DNA of 64,000 bases from Haloferula sp. BvORR071 (GTDB taxonomy: Bacteria > Verrucomicrobiota > Verrucomicrobiia > Verrucomicrobiales > Akkermansiaceae). Shown here piece after piece: positions 15,270 through 24,494 of the stretch. The notes beneath the pieces are model-generated. The model made no database searches and was not told where the DNA came from. It saw only the letters and a list, made by a program, of their open reading frames with translations. A program made the translations under genes and the position numbers. Location: the NCBI RefSeq assembly GCF_000739615.1, contig NZ_BATP01000019.1:150862-214861 (forward strand). Reading direction: 5' to 3'. The first letter of the stretch is position 1; each line of letters begins with the position of its first letter.

Positions 15270-18200
15270 GCATTTCCACGCCATTCATCCGGCGGCCGAT
15301 CGCCACCGCATTGCTAACCATCGGCATCCTGCTGGTAGGGATCGTAACCTTCCCGCTGCTGCCGGTGGCCCCGCTGCCGCAGGTGGAATTCCCGACCATC
15401 CAGGTCTCCGCCGGATTGCCCGGTGCCAGCCCGGAAACGATGGCAGCGACCGTCGCGACGCCACTGGAGAACCAGCTCTCGCAGATCCCCGGGGTCACGC
15501 AGATGAGCTCCAGCAGCGGACTGGGCAACACCTCGATCACGATCCAGTTCGACCTCAGCAAGAACATCGATGCCGCGGCGCAGGAAGTGCAGTCCGCGAT
15601 CAGCGCCGCCGCCGGGCAACTGCCGACCAACCTGCCCAGCCCGCCGAACTACAAGAAGGTGAATCCCTCGGACTCGCCGATCCTCATGCTGAGCCTGACC
15701 TCCGAAGTCCTGCCGCTGACGCAAGTGAGCGACTACGCCTCGAATGTGGTGGCACAGCAGATCTCGCAGCTCAGCGGAGTGGCCCAGGTGGATGTGATGG
15801 GCGAGCGCAAGCCGGCGGTGCGGATCCAGGTGGATCCCGCGAAGCTGGCCTCGCTGGGCCTGAGCATGGACGATGTGCGCGGCGTGATCGCTTCCGCGAC
15901 CATCAATTCGCCGAAGGGCAGCATCAACGGCGACCGCCAGAGCTACTCGATCTACGCGAATGACCAGCTGCTCAAGGCAGAGCCCTACAACGACCTGATC
16001 CTGGCCTATCGCAAAGGGGCACCAATCCGGGTCCGCGATATCGGCCGCGCCGTGGATGGCCCCGAGCAGGCACGCTCCGGCGCGCTGGTGAACAATCAAC
16101 CGGGCGTGGGCATCATCATCCGCAAGGAGGCGGATGCGAACGTGATCGAGACCATTGCCCGGGTGAACGGCTTGCTGCCGCAATTGCGCGCAGCAATGCC
16201 GCCGGCAATGTCGATCGACCTGCAGAGCGATCGCAGCCGCACCATCCGGGCTTCCGTGGAAGAGGTGGAAATGCACCTGGCGCTCACTGTCGGGCTGGTG
16301 ACCATCGTGGTCTTCGGGTTCCTGAGGAACCTGAGGGCCACGCTGATCGCCAGCGCGGTGGTGCCGATCTCGATCATCGCGACCTTCGCGATCATGCACG
16401 TGCTGGGCTTCAGCCTGAACAACCTTTCGCTGATGGCGCTGACCATCTCGGTGGGCTTCGTGATCGATGACGCGATCGTGATGCTGGAGAACATCTACCG
16501 CCACATCGAGGACGGCATGAAGCCGATGGATGCGGCTCTCAAAGGGGCGGGCGAGATCGGCTTCACCATCCTTTCGATCACTTTCTCGCTGATCGCGGTG
16601 TTCATCCCGGTGCTGATGATGGGCGGGATCGTGGGGCGCTTGTTCCGCGAGTTCGCGGTGACGGTCACCACCGCGGTGCTGGTCTCTGGCTTCGTCTCGC
16701 TGACCTTCGTGCCGATGATGTGCTCGCGCTTCCTGAAGCACCATGAGGTGCCGACGGGAAATGGGCCGCGGGCTCTGCTCGACCGGGCACTGGAGCGCTT
16801 CTTCGGCGGCTTGGAGAGGACCTACGAGTCGATGCTGCACTTCGTGCTGCGGCACCGGAAGGCAACCCTGCTCTCGCTGCTGCTCACGATTGCCGCGACA
16901 GGCTCCGTCTTCGTGCAGATGCCCAAGGGCTTCTTCCCTTCACAGGACATCGGTCTGGTAGATGCCACCGTCGAAGCTTCAGCCGATATTTCCTACGACG
17001 CGATGTACCAGCGGGTGCAAGAGATAGGGGACATCATCGTCAAGGACCCCGGTGTGCTGGGAATGCAGAACCGCATCGGAAGTGGAGGCCGTGGCGGCGG
17101 CGCGATGAATTCCAGCCGCTTCTTCATCACGCTGAAGGAGCGCCATGAGCGGGATCCGGCGGCGGTGGTGATGGATCGGCTGAAAAAGGCCACTGCCGGC
17201 ATACCGGGTCTCACGATCTTCTTCCAGGCACGACAGGATCTCAACGTGGGCGGCTTGCTGTCCAAGACCCAGTTCCAATACACGCTGCGCGATGCGGACA
17301 TGGACGAACTCAACGCTTGGGCTCCGAAGGTGGTGGAGAAGATGCGTGAGCTGCCGGAACTGCGCGATGTGGCATCCGACCAGGAATCCGCCGCACCCGC
17401 ACTGAGCGTGGAGATCGACCGCCAAGCGGCGAGCCGCTTCGGCATACCCGCGCAGGCGATCAATTCCGCGCTCTATAATGCTTTCGGCGAGCGGCAGATC
17501 ACGCAGTTCTACACCCAGGTCAGCCAGTATAAGGTAATCATCGAAGTTTCGCCGGAGTTGCAGAAGGACCCATCCACCTTCGACAAGATCTTCCTGAGTT
17601 CGCCAATCACGGGTGGGCAGGTGCCGCTGAGCTCGCTGGTGACTTTCGACACTGGCGCAAGCAAGCCGCTCTCGGTGAATCACCTCGGGCAGTATCCGTC
17701 CGTGACCATCTCCTTCAACCTCGCGCCGGGGGTCGCGCTCGGAGAGGCCGTGGCCGCGGTGGAGAAGGCCAACGGCGACATGGGCCTGCCGATCACAGTG
17801 ACGGGCTCATTCCAAGGTGCCGCGCAGGCCTTCAAGGATTCGCTGAGTTCGCAGCCCTATCTGATCGCGGCTGCAATCATCGCGATCTACATCATCCTGG
17901 GGATGCTCTACGAGAGCTTCATCCATCCACTGACGATTCTCTCGACGCTGCCTTCTGCAGGCCTCGGCGCGTTGCTGACCCTCTGGGCCTTCAACTACGA
18001 CATCGGCGTGATCGCGATCATCGGCATCCTGCTCTTGATCGGGATCGTGAAGAAGAACGCGATCATGATGATCGACTTCGCGATCGAGGCGGAGCGGGAT
18101 CGTGGCGAGGAGCCGGAAAAGGCGATCTTTGAAGCCTGTATCAAGCGCTTCCGGCCGATCCTGATGACGACCCTCGCGGCGATGATCGGCGGCATCCCCC

Positions 18201-18412
18201 TGGCCTTGGGTCACGGCGATGGCTCCGAACTGCGGCAGCCGCTGGGCTATGCAATCGTTGGCGGTCTGGCGGTGAGCCAGATGCTGACGCTGTTTACGAC
18301 GCCGGTGGTTTACTTGATGTTCGACCGGCTGGCGGGGTGGCGGAAGAAGAAGCACGAGGAGGACAAGCATCAAGCTGCCGCAGGTGAAAAAGCGCTGGCA
18401 GCAGGAGTCTAA
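15266..18412 (+). CDS. RND efflux transporter permease (MdtB/MdtC/AcrB family)
   Basis: This 1048-residue, 12-segment inner-membrane pump has the full length of the HAE1 family. It starts ISTPFIRRPIATALLT and shows LPQVEFPTIQVSAGLPGASPE. The paired aspartates of membrane segment 4 are in SVGFVIDDAIVMLENIYRH, and the segment-10 lysine is in GIVKKNAIMMIDFAIE. The second half repeats the first in fold (KGFFPSQDIG, LTIFFQARQDLNVGG). It is coupled to the adaptor gene. The sequence resembles MdtB/MdtC (multidrug, bile-salt-type substrates), but substrates cannot be deduced from it. Confidence 0.95.
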   Translation: MSISTPFIRRPIATALLTIGILLVGIVTFPLLPVAPLPQVEFPTIQVSAGLPGASPETMAATVATPLENQLSQIPGVTQMSSSSGLGNTSITIQFDLSKNIDAAAQEVQSAISAAAGQLPTNLPSPPNYKKVNPSDSPILMLSLTSEVLPLTQVSDYASNVVAQQISQLSGVAQVDVMGERKPAVRIQVDPAKLASLGLSMDDVRGVIASATINSPKGSINGDRQSYSIYANDQLLKAEPYNDLILAYRKGAPIRVRDIGRAVDGPEQARSGALVNNQPGVGIIIRKEADANVIETIARVNGLLPQLRAAMPPAMSIDLQSDRSRTIRASVEEVEMHLALTVGLVTIVVFGFLRNLRATLIASAVVPISIIATFAIMHVLGFSLNNLSLMALTISVGFVIDDAIVMLENIYRHIEDGMKPMDAALKGAGEIGFTILSITFSLIAVFIPVLMMGGIVGRLFREFAVTVTTAVLVSGFVSLTFVPMMCSRFLKHHEVPTGNGPRALLDRALERFFGGLERTYESMLHFVLRHRKATLLSLLLTIAATGSVFVQMPKGFFPSQDIGLVDATVEASADISYDAMYQRVQEIGDIIVKDPGVLGMQNRIGSGGRGGGAMNSSRFFITLKERHERDPAAVVMDRLKKATAGIPGLTIFFQARQDLNVGGLLSKTQFQYTLRDADMDELNAWAPKVVEKMRELPELRDVASDQESAAPALSVEIDRQAASRFGIPAQAINSALYNAFGERQITQFYTQVSQYKVIIEVSPELQKDPSTFDKIFLSSPITGGQVPLSSLVTFDTGASKPLSVNHLGQYPSVTISFNLAPGVALGEAVAAVEKANGDMGLPITVTGSFQGAAQAFKDSLSSQPYLIAAAIIAIYIILGMLYESFIHPLTILSTLPSAGLGALLTLWAFNYDIGVIAIIGILLLIGIVKKNAIMMIDFAIEAERDRGEEPEKAIFEACIKRFRPILMTTLAAMIGGIPLALGHGDGSELRQPLGYAIVGGLAVSQMLTLFTTPVVYLMFDRLAGWRKKKHEEDKHQAAAGEKALAAGV

Positions 18413-18438
18413 ACCCGCTCCAGATCTTGCAGGGCAGC

Positions 18439-18918
18439 ATGAAGCAATTCTCTAGAAGCGAGCCAATTGTACCCGGAGTCTCAATCGCCGGCATCTGTCT
18501 CGACGAAGATGGCTCGGCAGTGGCTGCGCAGCTTGAGGAGATGGGCCTGAAGGTATCCCTCGGGACATTTGAAAATGTTGGCAGGGACTTCTTGGAATGG
18601 ACAATCGAGGACTGGGGCGTGTCATTCACTGAGGAGCCGCCTGGAGGAATCTGCAGGATCTCATGCTCTTCACGCTATCAAGGACGCTACAAGCAGGCTT
18701 TCTATCCAGGAATGCCCGTAAGGGAGATTGCCGCCAATTCGGCTAAGCAGTTGTTCACCGCTGGCTGGCTAATCATCGACGGCGAGTTCGGCCTGCAATT
18801 CGACGTCCCCGAAGTTTATAAAGGAATCGCCTACGACGACTTCGACACCATCGAACAGCTTCCCGATGAAATGATCATCGAATACCTTCATGTGGTGGAT
18901 CGAGGCTGGCTAATTTGA
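18439..18918 (+). CDS. Hypothetical cytosolic protein
   Basis: This soluble protein of 159 residues has no signal peptide. An acidic C-terminal half contains FDVPEVYKGIAYDDFDTIEQLPDEMII, and the N-terminal half contains SIAGICLDEDGSAVAAQLEEMGL. Composition and size recall small immunity-type or SMI1/KNR4-like proteins, but I cannot assign it. ATG 18439 (AGGGC just upstream) was preferred to TTG 18427. It has no obvious partner gene; it is separate from the RND operon by 26 bases and converges on a small antitoxin-like gene. Confidence 0.55.
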   Translation: MKQFSRSEPIVPGVSIAGICLDEDGSAVAAQLEEMGLKVSLGTFENVGRDFLEWTIEDWGVSFTEEPPGGICRISCSSRYQGRYKQAFYPGMPVREIAANSAKQLFTAGWLIIDGEFGLQFDVPEVYKGIAYDDFDTIEQLPDEMIIEYLHVVDRGWLI

Positions 18919-18920
18919 TT

Positions 18921-19148
18921 TTAGGCGGACACCGATCGCAGCACGCGCAGGTGAGCCTCTTCTCCGGGAATTTCCCGGGATAGCCCGGCATCCAGATTTT
19001 CCATCCGCCTCTGGACGATCACGAGCTGTTCCGACAGCAAATCCGAAGGCAAGCTGCAGCTTTCAATCAAACGCTCCGCAAGTTCGATGCGCGCTTCATC
19101 GGAAAGCAGAAGAGCCTCGGCATGGAGTTCGACTACGGTGACCGCCAT
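18921..19148 (-). CDS. Addiction-module component-like small protein (orphan antitoxin)
   Basis: This 75-residue protein has the N-terminal pattern ALLLSDEARIELAERLIESC. That is the signature of the putative addiction module component family (TIGR02574-like), usually the antitoxin of a RelE/ParE-type toxin. No toxin ORF lies on either side: the left neighbour is a convergent hypothetical gene and the right side is a hairpin-rich intergenic stretch. It may be an orphan antitoxin or a remnant. Confidence 0.65.
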   Translation of the reverse strand: MAVTVVELHAEALLLSDEARIELAERLIESCSLPSDLLSEQLVIVQRRMENLDAGLSREIPGEEAHLRVLRSVSA

Positions 19149-19242
19149 GCTTCTGATGTAACCTTGGCAGAAGGCGCTTGCAAGCAGGCCTCCCGTCGAT
19201 GGGGCAGCAATTCGCGATTTCCATCGCCGCCAGAAGCATTAG

Positions 19243-19324
19243 GCGTCCCTTCAGGACGCGAAGATTCCGGAATGCAAAACCCGGCACTTCGTGCCGGGCT
19301 GTTATGAGCCGTGCCTTTGGCACG
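19243..19324. repeat. Three consecutive hairpins (REP-like cluster)
   Basis: Three perfect stem-loops lie within 82 bases: GCGTCC-CTTCA-GGACGC (19243-19259), CCCGGCAC-TTC-GTGCCGGG (19280-19298) and CGTGCC-TTT-GGCACG (19310-19324). They sit in the 200-base gap between the antitoxin-like gene and ybeY, at the 3' end of ybeY. The layout resembles bacterial REP/BIME elements. It could also act as the transcription terminator of the phoH-pgpH-ybeY set, although no T tract follows. Confidence 0.7.
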
Positions 19325-19346
19325 AAGACCATTCGCGAGCCCGAGG

Positions 19347-19799
19347 CTAGCCCAACTCCGGCCACAGCCTCGCCACCAGCGGCTCCTGCGCGGCTTCCAT
19401 GCGCTGGCGATCCGCATCTTCCTCATCTTCGTGGCCGGCGAGATGGAGCAAGCCGTGGACGATGTAACGGAATAGCTCCCGCAGCGGCGGCTCGCCGTTC
19501 TCCGCGGCTTGCTTGAAGGCCACCTCCACACCGATCACAATCTCGCCGTGGTGGAAGGTAATGACATCGGTCTCGCCTTCAATGCCCATGAATTGCTCGT
19601 GGACGCGGGCGCTGGTCTCGTTGTCCACCAGTGCGACCTCGATGCACTCGTGGTCGTGCAGGGGCGCGTCTTCGACCACGACGTGTTTGGCGAGGATCTC
19701 CGCCGCGGCGAGGGCCCCGCCACTTTCCAGGATCGTCAGCCAAGCTTCGGGGATCTCAGTACGTTCCTGGTTGTTGCCGACAATGATTTCCGGAGGCAT
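19347..19799 (-). CDS. ybeY: Endoribonuclease YbeY, rRNA maturation factor
   Basis: This 150-residue protein has the length of YbeY. The zinc motif is HGLLHLAGHEDEED near residues 113-126 (H-x-x-x-H with a third His), preceded by TDVITFHHGEIVIGVEVA and VALVDNETSARVHEQF, which matches the family. The enzyme matures the 16S rRNA 3' end and takes part in ribosome quality control. It lies 31 bases after the HD-domain gene and in the same direction as phoH; phoH-pgpH-ybeY order is conserved in several phyla. Confidence 0.93.
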   Translation of the reverse strand: MPPEIIVGNNQERTEIPEAWLTILESGGALAAAEILAKHVVVEDAPLHDHECIEVALVDNETSARVHEQFMGIEGETDVITFHHGEIVIGVEVAFKQAAENGEPPLRELFRYIVHGLLHLAGHEDEEDADRQRMEAAQEPLVARLWPELG

Positions 19800-19830
19800 G
19801 GGAATCTATCTTGGCTCGGGTTGAATCGAA

Positions 19831-21552
19831 TCAATTGGCCGGGGACTGCCGTGGAGTCACCACGGGAGTCGCCGCAGGCTGGATCGGCGCAGTCTTGAGC
19901 GGCTGGGTCTTGGTCCCGCCGCCGTGGCGTCGCTCCAGATCAGAAGATGACTTGCGGCCGATGGTGCTGCGCTCGTCATCCTTCGGATAGTCGATGCGGG
20001 TGTGGAGCATGCTGCGCAGGGTAGCACAGAAGCTGTCCTTCACTGTCGCCAGATCGCGCAGGGTCAGCACGCAATCGGAAAGCTGGCCGTCGCAAACGCG
20101 GCCATCGACGAGGTCCTCCACCATTGAGCGGATCTTCGCCGGGGTAGGCTTGCGCAAGCTGCGCGAGGCGCTCTCCACCGCATCCGCCAAGCTCACGATG
20201 CCGCTCTCGCGGGTGCGCGGACGAGGGCCGGGATAGCGGAAGTTCTTCTCGTCGATCTTCGGCAGGTCTTCGGGGTTTTCGAGGCCCTTCTCCACCTTCT
20301 CAAGCTCCGCCTTCTTCTGCTCCTGCGCGCGGCGATGGAAGTAGCTCACCAGCGAGTCGCCATGATGCTCCTGGATCACGTCGATAACACGCGGGTTGAG
20401 CTTGTGCTTCACCGCGAGGTCCACGCCGTCCTTGACGTGTGCAATGATGATCAGCGCGCTCATCGTCGGCGTCAGGGTATCGTGGGGATTTTCCACGCCC
20501 TCGACCTGATTCTCGATGAAGTATTCCGGCTTGCTGAGCTTGCCGATGTCGTGGAAGTAGGCTGAGACGCGGCACATCGCGGCATTTGCGCCGACAGCCT
20601 CCGCGGCGGCCTCCGAAAGGGAGGCGACCACCAGGCTGTGGTGGAAGGTGCCGGGCGCTTCGAGTTGCAGGCGGCGCAGGAGCTTGTGATTCAGATCGCT
20701 CAGCTCGAGCCAGGAAATGTCAGTGGTGAGGTGGAAGGCGCCTTCCAGCACCGGCAGCATGCCGCTGACCAGCAGGGCAATCACGATGCCCACGCCGAGG
20801 GCTGCCAGCGAGCTGAGGCCGGCCTGCTTGAGCCCTTCGAACTTGTCGTTCATCTCTGGCATCAGGTCGATCCGCCCAAAGGCCACGCAGAGCAAGAGCG
20901 CGGCCAAGCCGGCATAGACACCGCCGCGCAAGAGCTGGACCCGCTTGCGAACGCGGTGGACGGCCTGCACCGCGACCAGACCACAGACCAAGCTGACCGC
21001 CATGTAGAGGGTAGCATCCCGCTCCGGCAGGACCAGCGAGCCGAGCAGCGCGGCATACATGGTCGAGAAAATCCCAATCCCCCGCCCCAGCAACACCGCA
21101 TGAACCATGGGTGTCAGCGCGAATGGGATCAGCAGGAACTTCATCTGGCTGTCCGCCCCGGTCGGGTCGCCGACGAGGTGATCGACGATCACCGAGATCG
21201 CGCGGACCATGGCCATATGCCCGGCAAGGCCGGCGAGGATCAGCACCAGGCGGCCGTTGCGCAACGAGGCAGCCTCGTAATTCATCTGCAGGATGGCCAC
21301 TCCCGTGACGGCCACCACCAGACCGAAGAGACCACCCATCATCGGGTTCTCCGCGAAGTAGGTGTGGTGCGCCACGCGCAGCACCATCACGCCGACCCAA
21401 ACGACGAAAAATAAATAGAGGCAAAACCGCACCCACGGGCTGCGGTCGAGAGTCAGCGCCACCGGGTTCTCCGCGTGGACGCGACGCTTCCGGCCGGATG
21501 AAAGGCCGCGGCGTGCGAGACGCCAGCGTTTAAAAGCATCGATAAATCCCAC
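19831..21552 (-). CDS. PgpH/YqfF-like multipass HD-domain phosphodiesterase lacking the large extracellular domain
   Basis: This protein of about 573 residues has an N-terminal membrane segment, then a run of about six more, and a cytoplasmic HD domain with FHHSLVVASLSEAAAE and YFHDIGKLSKPEYF (H...HDxGK). Further histidines are in IIIAHVKDGVDLAVKH and IQEHHGDSLVSYF. PgpH enzymes cleave the second messenger c-di-AMP. Here only about a dozen residues separate the first two membrane segments, so the usual extracellular 7TMR-HDED ligand domain is missing. The C-terminus carries a disordered, basic, proline-rich tail of about 50 residues. GTG 21552 (VGFIDAFKRW) was taken as start; a TTG at 21636 is possible. 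It lies between phoH and ybeY. Confidence 0.85.
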   Translation of the reverse strand: MGFIDAFKRWRLARRGLSSGRKRRVHAENPVALTLDRSPWVRFCLYLFFVVWVGVMVLRVAHHTYFAENPMMGGLFGLVVAVTGVAILQMNYEAASLRNGRLVLILAGLAGHMAMVRAISVIVDHLVGDPTGADSQMKFLLIPFALTPMVHAVLLGRGIGIFSTMYAALLGSLVLPERDATLYMAVSLVCGLVAVQAVHRVRKRVQLLRGGVYAGLAALLLCVAFGRIDLMPEMNDKFEGLKQAGLSSLAALGVGIVIALLVSGMLPVLEGAFHLTTDISWLELSDLNHKLLRRLQLEAPGTFHHSLVVASLSEAAAEAVGANAAMCRVSAYFHDIGKLSKPEYFIENQVEGVENPHDTLTPTMSALIIIAHVKDGVDLAVKHKLNPRVIDVIQEHHGDSLVSYFHRRAQEQKKAELEKVEKGLENPEDLPKIDEKNFRYPGPRPRTRESGIVSLADAVESASRSLRKPTPAKIRSMVEDLVDGRVCDGQLSDCVLTLRDLATVKDSFCATLRSMLHTRIDYPKDDERSTIGRKSSSDLERRHGGGTKTQPLKTAPIQPAATPVVTPRQSPAN

Positions 21553-21740
21553 GGTGAGGCAACTTGGTTGCTGAGACGGGTCCGGCGCTGAGCCACCGGC
21601 GGGGAGTTGGTTAGAAGATCGCACCCCTTTTAGCAATGCGCAAATACCCGAGGACGAGCTGATCAGCGGAGAATATCAATCTACGCAAACATCATGATTC
21701 CCAAAGCTTTAAGCAGACGTTCACCTTGACAACGAGCGAC

Positions 21741-22718
21741 TTAGCCGCCAGCCGAGCTGCGATGCTTGTCATAGGCCTCAATGATGCGCCCGACCACCGG
21801 ATGACGGACAACATCGCTCCCGCTGAAACGGACGAAATCGATGCCCTCTACGCCGCCCAAGGCGCGCTCTGCTTCAAACAATCCAGAGGGCACATTCGGC
21901 TTCAGGTCGATCTGGGAACCGTCTCCAGTAACCACCATCCGGGAGTCTTCGCCGAGTCGTGTCAGGGCCATGAACATCTGCTCGCGGGTGGTGTTTTGCG
22001 CCTCATCCAGAATGACAAAAGAGCGTGCGAGGGTGCGCCCGCGCATGAAGGCCAGCGGGGCGATTTCGATCGTGCCATCCGCCAAGTAGCGCTCACCCTC
22101 CTCATGACCGATCATGTCGTGGATCGCGTCGTAGAGCGGGCGCAGGTAGGGGGCGACCTTCTCGCGGAGGTCGCCGGGCAGGAAGCCGAGGGCCTCCCCC
22201 GCTTCCACCGCCGGGCGGGTCAGGACCACACGGCCGACGCGCTTGGCCTTGAGCATTGCCAGCGCCATGGCCATCGCCAGGTAGGTCTTGCCGGTGCCGG
22301 CAGGGCCCAAGCCGAAGACCACGTCGTTTTTCTCGATCGAGCGGACATATTCGAGCTGGCGGGGCGTCTTGGGCACCACGGGTTTGCGGCCCCGGAAGCC
22401 AAGCAGACGCACCTCCCCGAGTTCGGAGACCGAGCCGGCTCCCTCCCCCTCCGCGGCCATGTCCACGGCCATCCGGAAGTCCCGAGAGGCAATCTCTCCC
22501 CCTTGACGGCGAGCCTGTTCCAGATCCGCGAAGATCGCGGCGCTGCGCTTCACGCCCTCCTCCGGGCCGACGAAAATGATCCAGCCCTCGCGGGTGACCG
22601 CACGGACATTGAGCTTCTGCTCCAAGTACTTCAGTTCCCGGGCATCATTCGCAAACAGCGAATGCAAGAAAGGTGCTGTCTCATACTCCAGTTTGATCTC
22701 CGCCTCGGGGACACTCAT
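21741..22718 (-). CDS. phoH: PhoH family P-loop ATPase
   Basis: This 325-residue protein has an N-terminal KH-like region (residues about 10-90) and a PhoH ATPase core. Walker A is FGLGPAGTGKTYLAMAMA, followed by VVLTRPAVEAGEALGFLPGD, the Walker B SFVILDEAQNTTREQM, and VVTGDGSQIDL. These are the defining PhoH blocks. The protein is thought to act in RNA metabolism, in keeping with ybeY downstream. ATG 22718 follows AGGTG; a GTG one codon upstream is the alternative. It is the first gene of the minus-strand cluster. Confidence 0.93.
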   Translation of the reverse strand: MSVPEAEIKLEYETAPFLHSLFANDARELKYLEQKLNVRAVTREGWIIFVGPEEGVKRSAAIFADLEQARRQGGEIASRDFRMAVDMAAEGEGAGSVSELGEVRLLGFRGRKPVVPKTPRQLEYVRSIEKNDVVFGLGPAGTGKTYLAMAMALAMLKAKRVGRVVLTRPAVEAGEALGFLPGDLREKVAPYLRPLYDAIHDMIGHEEGERYLADGTIEIAPLAFMRGRTLARSFVILDEAQNTTREQMFMALTRLGEDSRMVVTGDGSQIDLKPNVPSGLFEAERALGGVEGIDFVRFSGSDVVRHPVVGRIIEAYDKHRSSAGG

Positions 22719-22988
22719 CACCTACGATCTAACCGTTTCATGGCGGTGGGTCAAAGAGGGATGTGAGGATCGAGCGAAGCCAAGCGATCCTCCAGCCCCT
22801 GGGACCATAAATCACCCAACCCATTAATAATCAAATCAAAATGGACTTATCAGCCCTTGCAGACCGGTAGTCATGACAGCCCTTTTCCCTTGCTAATCCG
22901 GCAGGACTCATTTTTTCAGACGCACGCCACCGCCTGCGTCGCTCCGCCAAGGCGCGTCTTCAGCGATCCAACGAAATCCAGTGATCCC

Positions 22989-23714
22989 ATGATCGAAGTC
23001 GAGAACTTGACTAAACACTTCGGAAGGAAAACCGCCGTTGATCACCTCTCCTTCTCCGTCCGGAAAGGCGAAGTGCTCGGTTTCCTCGGGCCCAACGGGG
23101 CCGGCAAATCCACCACCATGCGGATGGTCACCGGCTTCCTGCCGCCCACCTCGGGCGATGCCAAGCTCTGTGGCATCTCAGTGATCGACAATCCAGCCGA
23201 GGCCAAGGGCAAGGTCGGCTATCTGCCGGAATCCGCTCCGCTGTATAATGACATGACGGTGACAGGCTTCCTGAAGTTCTGCGCCGAGGTCCGTGGCCTG
23301 AAGGGTAACACCCTCAAGGACGCAATCGAGCGGGTGATCAACACCTGTTTCCTCAAAAGCGTGGCCTACCAATCGATCGACACGCTTTCCAAAGGTTACC
23401 GCCACCGCACCTGCTTGGCCCAAGCGCTCCTGCACGACCCTGAGGTCCTGATCCTGGACGAGCCGACCGACGGCCTCGACCCGAACCAGAAGCACGAGGT
23501 CCGGCAGCTGATCAAGCGCCTCGGCGAGACCAAGGCGATCCTGTTCTCCACCCACATCCTGGAAGAAGTGGAAGCAGCCTGCACCCGTGCAGTGATCGTG
23601 GACCGCGGCAAGATCGTGGTCGATGGCACGCCCGCCGAGCTGATCGCGAAGTCGGGGACCGGTTCGCTGACCGATCTATTCCGTCAGGTGACCACCCTGG
23701 ATACTGCTGCCTAA
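22989..23714 (+). CDS. ABC transporter ATP-binding protein (GldA/ABC-2 type)
   Basis: This 241-residue ATPase has Walker A GPNGAGKST near residue 38, a Q-loop region GYLPESAPLY, the signature-equivalent LSKGYRHR, Walker B VLILDEPTDGLDPNQ and the H-loop in ILFSTHILEE. It is closest in pattern to GldA/NatA-type ATPases of ABC-2 exporters. ATG 22989 starts at the family N-terminus MIEVENLTKHFG; an upstream in-frame start would add 44 unsupported residues. It heads an operon with a permease, a GldG-like protein and a DUF4340 protein. Confidence 0.93.
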   Translation: MIEVENLTKHFGRKTAVDHLSFSVRKGEVLGFLGPNGAGKSTTMRMVTGFLPPTSGDAKLCGISVIDNPAEAKGKVGYLPESAPLYNDMTVTGFLKFCAEVRGLKGNTLKDAIERVINTCFLKSVAYQSIDTLSKGYRHRTCLAQALLHDPEVLILDEPTDGLDPNQKHEVRQLIKRLGETKAILFSTHILEEVEAACTRAVIVDRGKIVVDGTPAELIAKSGTGSLTDLFRQVTTLDTAA

Positions 23715-23738
23715 AGCACCATCTCCCTTTCCCTAGCC

Positions 23739-24470
23739 ATGAGTACTTGGACAATCTTCAAGCGGGAGCTGAGCAGCTACTTCAGCCACCCGATCGCCTA
23801 CGCCGTCATCGTCATCTTCCTGCTGCTCTCGATGATCTTCGCCTTCACCTTCGGGGGCTTCATCGATAGCCGGGATGCTTCGCTGACCTACTCCTTCTTC
23901 TACTTCCTGCCACTGGTGCTTATGGTGCTGGTACCGGCGCTCGGCATGCGCCTGATCTCGGAAGAACTCCGCAGCGGCACCATCGAACTGCTCGGCACCA
24001 TGCCGCTTTCGATGTGGAGCGTGATTTTCGGCAAGTTCCTGGCCGCGGCTGCAGTGTGGGTGGTCGCGATCCTGTTGACCTTCCCGATTTGGATCTCGGT
24101 CAACTGGTTCGGCGATCCGGACAACCTGACGATCATCTGCGGTTACATCTCCGCCTTCCTGGTAGCCTGCACCTTCCTGTCGATCACGCTGTTCGTCTCC
24201 GCCTTCACGCGGGACCAGGTGGTCTGCCTGATCATCTCCGCCTTCATCTGCATTGTGCTGACACTCGGCACCTTCGATGTCTTCACGCGGGTCTACGCCC
24301 GGGCCTTCAACCCGGAGGTTGCCAGCGCGATCTCGGCACTTGGCCCATGGGAACACTTCATGTCCCTCGCTCGCGGTGCCTTCCGCCTGCAGGATGCGGT
24401 GTGGTTCTTCTCCATTATCGCTGCCTCCTTGTTCGGCACCAGTGCCATCCTGTCCGCCAAGCGCGCCTAA
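23739..24470 (+). CDS. ABC-2 type permease (GldF-like)
   Basis: This 243-residue protein has six membrane segments and the typical ABC-2 N-terminus TWTIFKRELSSYFSHPIAY. The conserved loop MRLISEELRSGTIELLGTMPLS follows the second segment. It starts 24 bases after the ATPase gene and 24 bases before the GldG-like gene. In Bacteroidetes the homologous GldAFG genes are needed for gliding, but the same set is widespread in non-gliding phyla, where the substrate is unknown. Confidence 0.92.
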   Translation: MSTWTIFKRELSSYFSHPIAYAVIVIFLLLSMIFAFTFGGFIDSRDASLTYSFFYFLPLVLMVLVPALGMRLISEELRSGTIELLGTMPLSMWSVIFGKFLAAAAVWVVAILLTFPIWISVNWFGDPDNLTIICGYISAFLVACTFLSITLFVSAFTRDQVVCLIISAFICIVLTLGTFDVFTRVYARAFNPEVASAISALGPWEHFMSLARGAFRLQDAVWFFSIIAASLFGTSAILSAKRA

Positions 24471-24494
24471 CCCCTCAACCATCGATTTGATCCT

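Noticed and set aside
15314..16855. A 513-codon minus-strand ORF
   Set aside because: Antisense to the RND permease; histidine- and arginine-rich with no domain.
19096..19365. An 89-codon minus-strand ORF between ybeY and the antitoxin-like gene
   Set aside because: It reads through the three hairpins and overlaps the antitoxin start; the translated text comes from repeat DNA.
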